Assembly (NCBI GenBank): GCA_951800645.1
Contig: CATOIK010000007.1
Coordinates: forward strand, 34,086-98,085
Reading direction: 5' to 3'
DNA: 64,000 nt
From: an uncultured Eubacteriales bacterium
Lineage (GTDB): Bacteria > Bacillota > Clostridia > Lachnospirales > Lachnospiraceae
The stretch's first letter is position 1, and every line of letters begins with the position of its first letter. Below are positions 26,504-36,900 of the stretch, in pieces. The translations under genes were made by a program, and so were the position numbers. Below the pieces are notes generated by a model, which did not search any database, was not told where the DNA came from, and worked only from the letters and a program-made list of their open reading frames with translations.

Positions 26504-27652
26504 ATGGCAAACAGAATTGTATTAAATGAAACTTCCTTTCATGGCGCAGGCGCTATCAAAGAAATTCCAGGCGTAGTAGAGACCAGAGGATTCAAAAAAG
26601 CGTTTGTATGCTCTGACCCGGATCTACTGAAATTCAATGTAACTAAGAAGGTTACGGATGTACTGGACGAGGCAGGACTGGCTTATGAGATTTATTCCAA
26701 TATCAAGCCGAACCCTACCATTGAGAATGTGCAGAGCGGCGTAGCTGCTTTCAAGGCATCCGGCGCAGACTATATCATTGCGATTGGCGGCGGTTCCTCC
26801 ATGGATACGGCGAAAGCCATCGGCATCATCATCAACAATCCGGAATTTGCAGATGTGAGAAGCTTAGAGGGCGTTGCTCCTACCAAGAAGCCCTGCGTTC
26901 CCACCATTGCAGTTCCTACCACTGCCGGTACTGCAGCAGAGGTTACCATCAATTATGTTATTACAGATGTAGAGAAGAAACGGAAATTTGTGTGTGTGGA
27001 TACCCACGATATTCCGGTTGTCGCTGTAATTGACCCGGATATGATGGCTTCCATGCCAAAGGGCCTGACTGCTTCTACTGGTATGGACGCATTGACCCAT
27101 GCGATTGAGGGTTACATTACCAAGGGCGCCTGGGAAATGACAGATATGTTCCACTTAAAAGCGATTGAGATCATCAGCCGTTCTCTGCGGGGCGCAGTAA
27201 ACAACACGCCGGAAGGCCGGGAAGGGATGGCTTTGGGCCAGTATGTAGCAGGCATGGGCTTTTCCAATGTAGGTCTGGGCATCGTTCACTCTATGGCTCA
27301 CTCCTTGGGCGCCGTGTATGACACGCCGCATGGGGTAGCCAATGCGATTCTTCTTCCTACTGTTATGGAGTACAATGCTTCCTGCACCGGCGAGAAATAC
27401 AGAGAGATTGCCAGAGCAATGGGCGTGGAAGGGGTAGACGCCATGAGCCAGGAGGAGTACCGGAAAGCGGCTGTAGAAGCAGTGAAGAAGCTGTCTGCTG
27501 ATGTAGGCATTCCGGCTGATCTGAAAGAGATTGCAAAGGCGGAGGATCTGGATTTCCTGTCTGAGTCTGCATTTGCAGACGCCTGCCGTCCGGGCAATCC
27601 CAGAGATACCTCTGTGGAGGAGATTAAGGCGCTGTATCAGTCTCTGATGTAA
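26504..27652 (+). CDS. fucO: Iron-dependent alcohol dehydrogenase, lactaldehyde reductase-like (FucO)
   Basis: 382 residues, the FucO length. NAD-binding GGGSSMDTAKAIGI (~96-109), VPTTAGTAAEVT, and the metal-binding segments TGMDALTHAIE (Asp and His, ~194-204) and HSMAHSLGAVYDTPHGVANA (two His, ~260-280) are all present. FucO reduces L-lactaldehyde to 1,2-propanediol with NADH in fucose or rhamnose breakdown; propanediol is a classic microcompartment substrate. GGAGG precedes the ATG. No fucose or rhamnose aldolase is in the window, so the exact physiological aldehyde is inferred from similarity alone; a 1,3-propanediol or butanol dehydrogenase role is the main alternative. Confidence 0.82.
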   Translation: MANRIVLNETSFHGAGAIKEIPGVVETRGFKKAFVCSDPDLLKFNVTKKVTDVLDEAGLAYEIYSNIKPNPTIENVQSGVAAFKASGADYIIAIGGGSSMDTAKAIGIIINNPEFADVRSLEGVAPTKKPCVPTIAVPTTAGTAAEVTINYVITDVEKKRKFVCVDTHDIPVVAVIDPDMMASMPKGLTASTGMDALTHAIEGYITKGAWEMTDMFHLKAIEIISRSLRGAVNNTPEGREGMALGQYVAGMGFSNVGLGIVHSMAHSLGAVYDTPHGVANAILLPTVMEYNASCTGEKYREIARAMGVEGVDAMSQEEYRKAAVEAVKKLSADVGIPADLKEIAKAEDLDFLSESAFADACRPGNPRDTSVEEIKALYQSLM

Positions 27653-27692
27653 GGGACTGCGTATTAAGGGGATGAGTTTTACATAAAATTAA

Positions 27693-27740
27693 GAAAATGA
27701 GGTTGCTCCATTCCATGCGGCGGCCTCATTTTCCATTTTT
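27693..27740 (+). terminator. Terminator after fucO
   Basis: GAAAATGAGG pairs exactly with CCTCATTTTC across a 21-base loop; T-rich sequence follows. Confidence 0.65.
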
Positions 27741-27901
27741 CCAAGAGAGAAAGAAATTATGTTCCAATGCAGGATAAGGATTGAATAAATTTAATCCTTA
27801 TTATAAAATACATAGTATAATCCTGCTGTATATGGGCGGAATAAATAATTACTTGAAATTACAACATACAGGCTTAAGGATGGGCCGGAAAGAAGGTAGC
27901 T

Positions 27902-28990
27902 ATGGAACACGGGAATCCAATTTGGACCAACATCACCAGTACAAAGAAATTCATCACGATTGGAGAGATCATGCTGCGGCTGACACCGCCCAACTATGAA
28001 AAAATCCGTATGACCAGTAATTTTGACGCCAGTTACGGCGGCAGCGAGGCCAATATTGCCCTGGCCCTGGCAAATTTGGGAGTAGACAGTACATTTTTCA
28101 GCGTAGTGCCCAATAACAGCCTGGGCAAGAGCGCCGTGCGCTGGCTCCGCTCCAATGATGTTCACTGTACCCCTATGATTCTTTCCACACCCCAGGAAAC
28201 GCCGAGCCACCGGCTGGGTACTTATTATCTGGAAACCGGTTATGGAATCCGCGCCAGCAAGGTAATCTATGACCGGAAGCACAGCGCTATCACAGAGTAT
28301 GACTTTAGCCATCTGGATCTGGAAGCGCTTTTGGAAGGGTTTGACTGGCTTCATTTAAGCGGCATTACTCCGGCACTGGCGGAAAACTGCCGCAGGCTGA
28401 TTATGGACTGCTTAAAAGTGGCAAAGGAGAAAGGACTGACTGTCAGCTTTGACGGAAACTTCCGCAGTACCCTTTGGAGCTGGGAAGAAGCAAGGGATTT
28501 CTGTACCCAGTGCCTGCCTTATGTGGATGTGCTGTTAGGCATCGAACCCTATCATCTGTGGAAGGATGAAAACGACCACAGCAAGGGAGACTGGAAAGAC
28601 GGTGTCCCGCTGCAGCCCACCTACGAGCAGCAGGATGAGATTTTCCAGAAGTTTATTAAGCGGTATCCTAATTTAAAATGCATTGCCCGCCATGTGCGCT
28701 ATGCCCATAGCGGCAGTGAAAACAGCTTAAAGGCCTTTATGTGGTTTGAGGGCCACACCTTCGAGAGCAAGCTGTTTACCTTTAATATTTTAGACCGGGT
28801 AGGCGGCGGAGACGCCTTTGCCAGCGGACTTATCTACGCCATGATTCACGGCTACAAGGCCATGGATTTAATTAACTTTGCAGTAGCCAGCAGCGCATTA
28901 AAACACACGATTCACGGAGACGCCAATATCACGGACGATGAAAAGTCTATCCGGAACCTGATGAATATGAGCTACGATATAAAGCGGTAA
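27902..28990 (+). CDS. kdgK: PfkB-family sugar kinase, probable 2-keto-3-deoxygluconate kinase
   Basis: 362 residues. Ribokinase-fold motifs: TIGEIMLRLTPPNYEKI (start), YGGSEANIALALANLG (~45-60, substrate side), SFDGNFRSTLWSWEEA (~183) and the C-terminal anion hole/catalytic DRVGGGDAFASGLIYAM (GAGD is here GGGD). Proteins of this subtype phosphorylate 2-keto-3-deoxygluconate to KDPG, the step after mannonate dehydratase. uxuA and uxuB lie at 42-46 kb, so all three steps fit one hexuronate pathway. It is longer than most PfkB kinases (~320) due to an insertion near 215-240. No aldolase gene is adjacent. The assignment to KDG rather than another keto-sugar is moderate. Confidence 0.75.
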   Translation: MEHGNPIWTNITSTKKFITIGEIMLRLTPPNYEKIRMTSNFDASYGGSEANIALALANLGVDSTFFSVVPNNSLGKSAVRWLRSNDVHCTPMILSTPQETPSHRLGTYYLETGYGIRASKVIYDRKHSAITEYDFSHLDLEALLEGFDWLHLSGITPALAENCRRLIMDCLKVAKEKGLTVSFDGNFRSTLWSWEEARDFCTQCLPYVDVLLGIEPYHLWKDENDHSKGDWKDGVPLQPTYEQQDEIFQKFIKRYPNLKCIARHVRYAHSGSENSLKAFMWFEGHTFESKLFTFNILDRVGGGDAFASGLIYAMIHGYKAMDLINFAVASSALKHTIHGDANITDDEKSIRNLMNMSYDIKR

Positions 28991-28998
28991 GGCAGAAA

Positions 28999-29033
28999 AA
29001 CAGGCGGGGACCAGAAAAACTCCCGCCTGTTTG
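28999..29033 (+). terminator. Terminator after the sugar kinase
   Basis: ACAGGCGGGGA and TCCCGCCTGT form a strong stem followed by TTGTT. Repeat copy C starts immediately after. Confidence 0.75.
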
Positions 29034-29150
29034 TTATGTCATAGGAAAATGTGTCTTATAAAATAGCAGATGCTTTGCGCTTAAGGAAAATGGCTGCTGA
29101 CGCAGACGCACTCCGGCGCGAGAGCCCGATGAGGCGAACTCTTTTTATGA
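29034..29150 (+). repeat. Dispersed repeat, copy C (diverged)
   Basis: Begins after the kinase terminator with GTCATAGGAAAATG, has a degenerate partner arm (CTTATAAAA), then GCGCTTAAGGAAAATG and CTGCTGACGCAGACGC, both also found in copy B. It continues with CTCCGGCGCGAGAGCCC, a stretch that would lie beyond the right edge in copy B. No open reading frame of note. Fills the gap between convergent genes. Confidence 0.7.
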
Positions 29151-29159
29151 GGAAATCTG

Positions 29160-29855
29160 TTACAGAAACAGTTGGTGCTCTGCCGTCCGGTCTGCAAAAT
29201 ATTCTGGATTTTTTTTGCGGAGAAGATCTTCTTCAAGATTCAGTTTGGTCAGATGTTCTTTGTGAATTTTCAGCAGGATGTCCAGCCGCCTGGTTTCCAG
29301 AGCTCGCAGGATTTCCTGGTGCTGCAGTACATTATTTCCGGGAATGCTTTGCTCCCGCAGACTGAGCAGACGGATTCTCTGATAATGGGTGCTGCTTTGG
29401 TTGATCAGATCCCAGGAAAAGATCTGATTTGCTCCATCAAAAAATACCCTGTGGAATTCATTGTCGTATTGATGAAGCAGGTCGTGATCCCCGTTTATGC
29501 TGGCGATCAGCTGTTTTTCAATCAATGAATGAAGCTGGTGGAGATGGCAGGGTTCCAGCTTCTCCATAAAGACTTTTAAAACAGCCTGCTCCATGTTTAG
29601 CCGGAGGAACCGTTCCTGAAGAACGCGGTTCATATCAATGAGGGAAACCATGGTTTCCTTTTGAGGGAGAATCTGAACCAGCCCATCCCGTTGAAGTCTT
29701 ATAAAAGCTTCCCGGACCGGAGTGCGGCTGACCTTAAGGTTTGTGGCAATCTCCTGGGTGCTCATGATGGTGCCGGGAACAAGCTTAAAGGTTAAAATGT
29801 AGGAACGCAGAGTGTAATAGACTCTGTCTTGAATGCTTTGGTAGTTATTGGCCAT
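29160..29855 (-). CDS. GntR-family regulator with FCD domain
   Basis: 231 residues from ATG 29855, which follows AGGAG by eight bases; a 24-residue longer frame lacks a site. A winged helix at ~5-75 has the typical STQEIATNLKVSRTPVREAFIRLQRDGLV. The C-terminal FCD domain (~85-215) shows the metal-binding His/Asp pattern, for example DNEFHRVFF and the late LQHQEILRALE. FCD regulators usually sense sugar acids or organic acids. Neighbours are a KDG-kinase-like gene and the giant secreted hydrolase, whose promoter carries a palindrome like that of uxuA. This gene or its homologue at 43532 is the natural candidate to bind both. Its own upstream region contains CATGTTAG, a half-site resemblance. 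Confidence 0.87.
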   Translation of the reverse strand: MANNYQSIQDRVYYTLRSYILTFKLVPGTIMSTQEIATNLKVSRTPVREAFIRLQRDGLVQILPQKETMVSLIDMNRVLQERFLRLNMEQAVLKVFMEKLEPCHLHQLHSLIEKQLIASINGDHDLLHQYDNEFHRVFFDGANQIFSWDLINQSSTHYQRIRLLSLREQSIPGNNVLQHQEILRALETRRLDILLKIHKEHLTKLNLEEDLLRKKNPEYFADRTAEHQLFL

Positions 29856-29944
29856 TGGAAGGCTCCTTTTATGGTTAGAGTAAAAATAATTCAGTATCAT
29901 GTTAGCATACTTGAAGGAGATAGGCAAGAGTTTGGGAGGGAGTT

Positions 29945-30727
29945 ATGAAGGTTCATATGTTAATGGCCGGAGAAAAACAGGAGTGCAAAGAGCTGTTAAA
30001 AAGCATAAATCTCATGTTTGAGGAACCGGCCTGGGAAGTTGTCCACGATGGGAAACATGCTGTAAAAGCAGCCTCCCGCATGGAAGATTTGGCATTGGCT
30101 TTTGTGGACGTCCGGCTGCCGCCGGGAGATGGGATCCGGATAGCCGGAGAAATCCTGCGGTATCAGAAAGACTGCCAGATCATATATCTGGTAAACTATG
30201 AGGATTTTGGGACATTGATGAAATCCCCGGGGTTCCATACAGCAGGATATTTACTGAGACCTTTCAGCCGAACCGGAATGGAAGCTGCCGTTCAGAAAGT
30301 CTGCGGCCGATGGGCGTTCCTTCAAAAAATGAAAGAAGGAAATAAGGACCGGACGCCGGGAAGCGATGAGAATGATTTACGGGGGAATGAAAAAAGCAGA
30401 GAATGGGAACAGGCGGAAGTGGTCAGCTATCTGGCGGAACATTTTCGTCAGGAGATTACCCTGGAAGATCTTGCAGACGAATTTAAAACCTCCAGAACTT
30501 ATGTCTGCAAACGGTTCAAGCAGCTGTTTGGAGAAAACTTTTCCTCCTATTTAAAGCGGCTCCGGGTAGAAGATGCCAAACGGCTTCTTTTGGAATCCCA
30601 ACAGGAGGTGCGGGACATTGCTTTTGAAACCGGTTTTCAAAATGCGGCCTATTTTACAAAAGTGTTCCGTGAACAGACGGAAACGACGCCTTCTGAATAT
30701 AGAAAGAGATACCGGAATAACCAATAA
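29945..30727 (+). CDS. Response-regulator-like protein with AraC-type DNA-binding domain (degenerate receiver)
   Basis: 260 residues. A receiver-like domain spans 1-120 and an AraC/XylS double helix-turn-helix spans 155-258 (ITLEDLADEFKTSRTYVCKRFKQ, then VRDIAFETGFQNAAYFTKVFRE). A phospho-acceptor-like Asp is present in AFVDVRLPPGDG. The acidic pair near the N-terminus is missing (the equivalent region reads AGEKQECK) and the invariant Lys is Arg (GYLLRPFS). The receiver may therefore not be phosphorylated normally. No histidine kinase is encoded in the window. It is divergent from the GntR gene and lies just upstream of the secreted hydrolase, which it might activate. Confidence 0.82.
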   Translation: MKVHMLMAGEKQECKELLKSINLMFEEPAWEVVHDGKHAVKAASRMEDLALAFVDVRLPPGDGIRIAGEILRYQKDCQIIYLVNYEDFGTLMKSPGFHTAGYLLRPFSRTGMEAAVQKVCGRWAFLQKMKEGNKDRTPGSDENDLRGNEKSREWEQAEVVSYLAEHFRQEITLEDLADEFKTSRTYVCKRFKQLFGENFSSYLKRLRVEDAKRLLLESQQEVRDIAFETGFQNAAYFTKVFREQTETTPSEYRKRYRNNQ

Positions 30728-30762
30728 AAAGCAGCAGAGGAAACTGTCTGAGTAAGAATAAA

Positions 30763-30806
30763 AAATGAGCTGATACACCTTAAAAGGGGTGTTCAGCTCA
30801 TTTTAA
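30763..30806 (+). terminator. Terminator after the AraC-type gene
   Basis: ATGAGCTGATACACC and GGGTGTTCAGCTCAT pair with one mismatch around a short A-rich loop, followed by TTTTAAG. Confidence 0.75.
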
Positions 30807-30919
30807 GTTTATAGTATAAAAATATAGCCAAAGAGGAAGAAAGAGGAAAATAATTTTGTAAAAGTGCACAAAACAGGGGAGAAAGAATTGTATATATATG
30901 ACAAAATGCAACAAGAATA

Positions 30920-30950
30920 TTGAAAACAACATACTAACATGTTAGTATGT
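30920..30950 (+). promoter_or_regulatory. Promoter with overlapping palindromic operator for the giant hydrolase
   Basis: A 22-bp perfect palindrome at 30929-30950 has the core ACTAACATGTTAGT. A possible promoter is TTGAAA (30920-30925) with TAGTAT (30943-30948), 17-base spacer, so the palindrome covers the spacer and the -10 box, a repressor position. The inner arms ACTAA/TTAGT with a 4-bp centre are the same as in the uxuA operator at 42239-42252. Confidence 0.7.
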
Positions 30951-30982
30951 ATAGTATAAAACAAAGAAGGAGGGGCGAGATT

Positions 30983-33900
30983 GTGAAAAAGATGAGGAGT
31001 TTATTAGCTACATCTTTGATTGTAGCTATGACGGCTAATTCGATTCCAGTCATTGCAGCACCGTTGGCAGATCCTGCTCTGCCAAATCAGGCTACGCCTA
31101 AGAATGCTGATATTTCCGATATTCCCAAGGGAACATTGGTTCTGAATGGTCTGTTTGACGTAAAGAGTCTGGAAGCCGGAACGAGCAAGTACCTTTATAT
31201 CAATACTTACCCGGAAAAAGGAACTAAAATTACCAGTGTTACCAGTGATGATGAGGGTGTTGTGCAGGTCAGCTATGGCAACAACAGCATCGAAGACATG
31301 ACTGAAGAACCGGGAATGGCGGAAAATAACAGCAACTACAACTTTGTAAAGCTGGATGCAGTAGCAGCAGGTGACGCAAGGGTAACGGTAACGGTAACCG
31401 ATGGGGCTGGAGATCTGGGCAGCGTTACGGAAACCTTTGATGTGCAGGTTGTTGCTCCGGAGTATGAAGGCACTCAGAGAGTAGTTACCGGCATTTCCCA
31501 GAACTGGAAATTCCGTCTGGAGCGGGATATGACCCCGCCGGCAGCAGGTACGGTTCCTGCAGTTGATGGAAACTGGGATGAAGTTACCATTCCCCACTGC
31601 TGGAACACCGATGACGGTGCAGACGGCGGAAACAACTATCATAAAGGAATTGGCTGGTATGTCAGAGAGCTTTCTGCTGAGGAACTGGCCAAAGCAATGG
31701 AAAAAGGCAAGCAGGTTTATCTGGAGATGGGCGCTGCCTGCAAAATCAGTGAGATCTATGTAAATGGTGAGAAGATTGCCCGTCATGAGGGCGGTTACTC
31801 CCGTATCCGCGTGGATCTGACCGACTATCTGAAAACCGGCGAGACAAATACCATTGCCATCAGCGTGGACAACCGTGTAAACTACCTGACTCCCATGTCC
31901 GGTGACTTTACCGTGTTCGGCGGTCTGTACCGCGACATCAGCCTGGTAGCAGTAGGCGATGTACATATGGATCTGGATCAGGAGACGGCCTTTGGCGGCC
32001 GCGGCCTGTATGTGGCACAGCAGGGTACAGAAAATGTAACTGCGGCTACTACGATTGAGGATGTATACGGAAACGGCGGTAAACTGACAGTTTCCGGTGA
32101 AATCAAAAACAGCGCAGCTGAGGCAAAGAATGTCAGCGCAAAGGCCTATATCTACGACGCAGAGTGGAATGAGGTAGTATCTCATGACTTCCCGGCTGTA
32201 ACTGTGGAGCCTGACGCCAGGCATACCTTTACCCAGGAGCTGACCGTTGCAGATCCCCATCTGTGGGACGGCCTGGATGATCCCTATCAGTATAATGTAG
32301 AGTTTGAGGTTTATGTGGACGGCCAGATGATAGACCGTGAGCGCGACCGCGTTGGTTTCCGCTTCTTCTGTTCTGATCCGGACAAGGGCTTCTTCTTAAA
32401 CGGAAGATCCTATCCTCTCCGGGGCGTCAACAGCCATCAGGACCGCTATAACCGGGGTTATGCGGCTACCCATCAGGATCGGGAACAGGATATGGCTATT
32501 ATGGACGAGATGGGAGTAAACGCCATCCGTTTTGCCCACTATCAGCACGATCCGTTTGTGTATGAGCTGGCTGCAGAGCGGGGTATTACCGTGTGGGCAG
32601 AGATTCCCATGGTAAACTCCATTGTGAATACCAGAGCGTTCTATAAGAGTACAGATGACAACTTAAAAGAGCTGATTCATCAGGCATACAATGTTCCGTC
32701 TGTTCTGATGTGGGGCATCCACAACGAGCAGTGGCCCAACAACAAGGGTATTACTGTTCTTCTGGATCAGCTTTATAAGACCTGTAAGACAGAGGATCCG
32801 TCCCGCCTGGTAACGGTAGCTACTGCTCAGGATCCAGGAAACGATGTAAGCGAAAGTTCGTGGGATACCATTACCTTAAGCTGGCAGTCCGATGTGTCTG
32901 CATGGAACAAGTACTTTGGCCTGTATCAGGGAAAAGATGCCCGTTATTTCGGCAACTGGATGAACCAGGTGTATGAGTACGGCAAAAAGCATAAAACCAT
33001 TTACGGAACAGCCAATGCAACCACCAATCCAGAGGGTGGACATGAGGATATTCCGGTTTATGTTCACGGCAATGTGGGCATGAGTGAGTACGGCGCTGAG
33101 GGCAATCCGTATATTCATGATGAGAAGCCGGGCTATTCTCAGAATGAGAGTAACCTGAGTGAGGAGTGGCATACTCTGTTCCATGAGATTTATTATAAAG
33201 TTATCGCTGAATCTCCCTGGATGTGGGGCAGCTATATCTGGAATATGTTTGAGTTTGGTTCTGACGGACGAGGCAATGCAGGCCGTCAGGGAACCAACAA
33301 CAAGGGTATTGTGTCCTATGACCGTACCATTAAGAAGGACTCCTTCTATTTCTACAAGGCAAACTGGTCTGATGAACCGGCTCTTAAGATTAGCGGCGAG
33401 CGCTTTGCAGAGCGGAATCAGGATGACATTAAGGTAAAAGTATACTCCAACATGAAGACGGTGGAGCTGTTTGTAGACGGTGTAAGCCAGGGCGTGTTAG
33501 AGGCCGGAAGCAATACCGAACCGGAGCTTAATAATCAGGGACAGCCGGATGATGCGCTGGTTCCCAACACCCAGCTGGGCAAGTTCACCTGGGATGTGAA
33601 GCTGTCCGAGCAGGGCGAGCACAAGGTGGTAGCTGTTGGTACAGATGAGAATGGAACAGTTTATACCGATACTGTGACCTGGAATCGTAAGTTCTTCAGC
33701 GATCCGTCCATTGCTTCCAGCAAATACAATGTAAACAGCGCAAGCCTTACCATTAGCGGCGTTCCGGGAGGAACCACCGTAGAGACCTTAACGGAGAACT
33801 TAAGACCTCTTAAGAATTCTTCCTTTGAGGTGCGTACCGCAGAGGGCGATTTGATTGAAGATCCGTCTACCCTGGTAACTCTTGGCATGATTGTTCATGT

Positions 33901-36900
33901 TGTTGCAGAAGACGGAGTTGCTACAGCCGATTATGTGATTACCTCCCAGCCCATTACCCAGGGCAAGGCAGTCAGCGCCAGTGCAAATCAGAGTGGATAC
34001 CCGGCGTCCAATGCAGTGGACGGCAAAACTGACACCCGCTGGGGCTCCGGCGGCAGCTTCCCGGGATGGATCACCATAGATCTGGGCGATACCTACACCC
34101 TGGATAAGCTGGATACCCTTTGGTATGCTTCTTCTGGAAGAAACTACACCTTTGAGGTACAGGGAAGCTTAGATGGAACCAACTTTGAAGTCCTGATTCC
34201 GTCCCAGCAGAGTAGCCAGGGAGATGTAGAGCCTACCTGGACCGGTCAGAAGTTTGGCGAGGACGCTCAGGCCCGCTACTTAAAACTGTATATTACCTCC
34301 TGCAGTTCAGGCGGACAGTCTTCACCGTCCATTTATGAGATTCAGGCAGCCGGCTTCCGTCTGGCAAGCAGCACCTATTCAATCAACAATGCAGATCGGG
34401 AGATCATTGGCGTAGATCCTGACACCACAGTGGAGGAGCTGATGGAAGCCTTGTCTGTAGAAGGTGACTACAACACCCTGGAAGTACAGAATGACGAGGA
34501 TGGCGCAGTTACCCTTGACACCATCGTAGTAGTAACCTACGGCGAGGAAAATAAGGAAGTCACCTACACCCTGTCTACCAATGGCCCGGATCTTCGTCCT
34601 GTTTCTCAGGGCAAACCGGCTGAGGCTTTGGAAATTCAGGTAGGCGGCAAGATGATCCCCAACGAGGATAACGGTTCCGGCTGTAGTCTTGACAGAGATC
34701 ACGATGTGGCGGCAAATCTGGTAGACGGCGATCTGACTACCCGCTGGACCGGTGCACTGACTGAAAGCGGCCATACCATTCCGGCCAACGCCTATCCGGC
34801 AGAGGTACTGATTGATCTGGAAGATGAGTATGTACTGAATGATTTCTATATAAAGGCATTCGATCCCGGTTCCCGGATTTATAAGTTTGCAGTGTATGCA
34901 GGCAATGATCCGGATACCATCAAGTCCGAAGAAAATATCATTCTGGATATGCGGAATAATACCAGCTTCGGTGAGGGTAATAAAGAGATTTCCGGAAAGG
35001 CCCGGTATATTTTACTGAGCGTGGAAGGAAATACCGCTCCCAGCAGTTATCGTGCAGCATCTATTTATGAGATGAGTGTATTCGGCTACCGGGTAAATGG
35101 AAGTGCATACACGGTAGATGAAGAAACAAAGACCATCTCTGATGTAGAGGTTCAGACCACTGTAAGCGACTTCTTAAGCAGCCTGGATCTGAAGGGCAAC
35201 TACAGCGTAGAGGTAGTGCTGGGCGACAAAGTTCTGGAAGAGGACGACATGATCACCCCAGGCGTAAAGGTTCGTATCGGTGATATGAACGGCGCAAATA
35301 AAGTGACCTACACCGTTGAATTTGCAGAAGCCGATGTAACGGTTCCCGTTTCCCAGGGAATGGATGTAGAGGTATCTGAAGTAGAGGTAGACGGCGTTAT
35401 GATACCTCATGAGGATGCAAATGACGGGTGTGGAGTCGGAAGAGATCATGATGTTGCTGGAAATGTAGTAGACGGCGATGTTAATACTTACTGGACGGGT
35501 GCATTGATTGGCGCAAGCCATATTGTTCCGGATAAACCGTTCCCGGCATCTGTGAGAGTAAAAATGACCGATCTCAAGAGTACAGATGAGTATTATTATC
35601 TGACCGGCGTGACAGCAGACTTCTTTACAAATAAAGGTGTGAGAAGTTATGACTACAATATTTCAGCTAAGAATATCGTTGGAATTGAAACAGGATTTAA
35701 GGTTGACGCAGCGAATAGCACCACAAAAGGCCATGTAGAGCACTGGACAGAAACCGGATTAAATGAAATTAAAGATTTAACCCTGACTGTAACAGGCTGC
35801 AATCAGGTAAGTGCGTATGCAGGCCCGAAGGTAGCAGAGCTGAGAGTATATGCTTGGCGCGTATACGGAAACGATTATAAGATTGACGAGACAAACAAAA
35901 AGATCTTCATTGGCGATGAGCCGATTACCGTAGCTGAGCTGAGAAGCGGCCTGGAGATTCTTGGTAACTGCAGCGTAGTATTTACAGATGCAGAAGGCGC
36001 TGAGCTGGGCTGGGATGATAGCTTCAGCGCAGACTGCAAGATGGTTGTTACCGATATTAAGGATCATGAGTTTGTTTACACCGCAGCAGGCGGCGGCACC
36101 CCGGTAGATCCGGAGGATAAGGATTACTACACCATCTCTATTGAAGTAGCTGAGAATCCTGCAAAGATGGAGTATGCAGTTGACGAGGCGTTTGATCCGG
36201 AAGGCATGGTTGTAAACGCAGTACAGAAGGCCAGCGCAAGCGACGCAGAAAGAACGGTGGAGATTCCTGCCGAGGATCTGAAGTTTGACTATGACTTCAG
36301 CCAGATTGGTGAGCAGGATGTTACGATTGCTTATGAGGGTATCAATGCAGAGGGAGAAAAGCAGACCTTTGAGACTGCCCTTACCGTAACCGTAGACGAA
36401 TTTATTCCGGGAGACGATGACTATAAGACTGAAAAGATCGTAGTGAAGAAGAACCCGGATAAGATGGTTTACCAGGTAGACGATGCATTTGATCCTGCCG
36501 GTATGGTTGTTGAGGCAGTGCAGAAGGCAACCTCCAGCAACGCAACCTCCAGCAATGCAGAGAGCGCAGTTGTAATTCCCAACGAAGAGTTGGAATTCAA
36601 GTATGATTTCAGCAAGACCGGCAAGCAGGTTGTGACCATCATTTACACCGAAGCAAACGGGGCAGGAGAGGAAAAAGAATTTACCACAACCCTGACTGTA
36701 ACTGTGGATGAGACTGCAGAGGACTACTACACCGACAAGATTGTAGTGAAGAAGAAACCGAAGAAGCTCTTGTATGAGGTAGGCGAGGACTTCGAGCCGG
36801 ACGGCATGGTTGTAGAGGCCAGAGAGAAGAGCCTGTCAGGCAGCGAGAGAACCGTAACCCTTACAGATGAAGATCTGGATTACGAGTACGATTTCAGCAC

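Noticed and set aside
31004..32260. 418-codon open frame on the minus strand inside the giant hydrolase
   Set aside because: Antisense to a clear GH2 coding region, no ribosome site, composition typical of a shadow frame.
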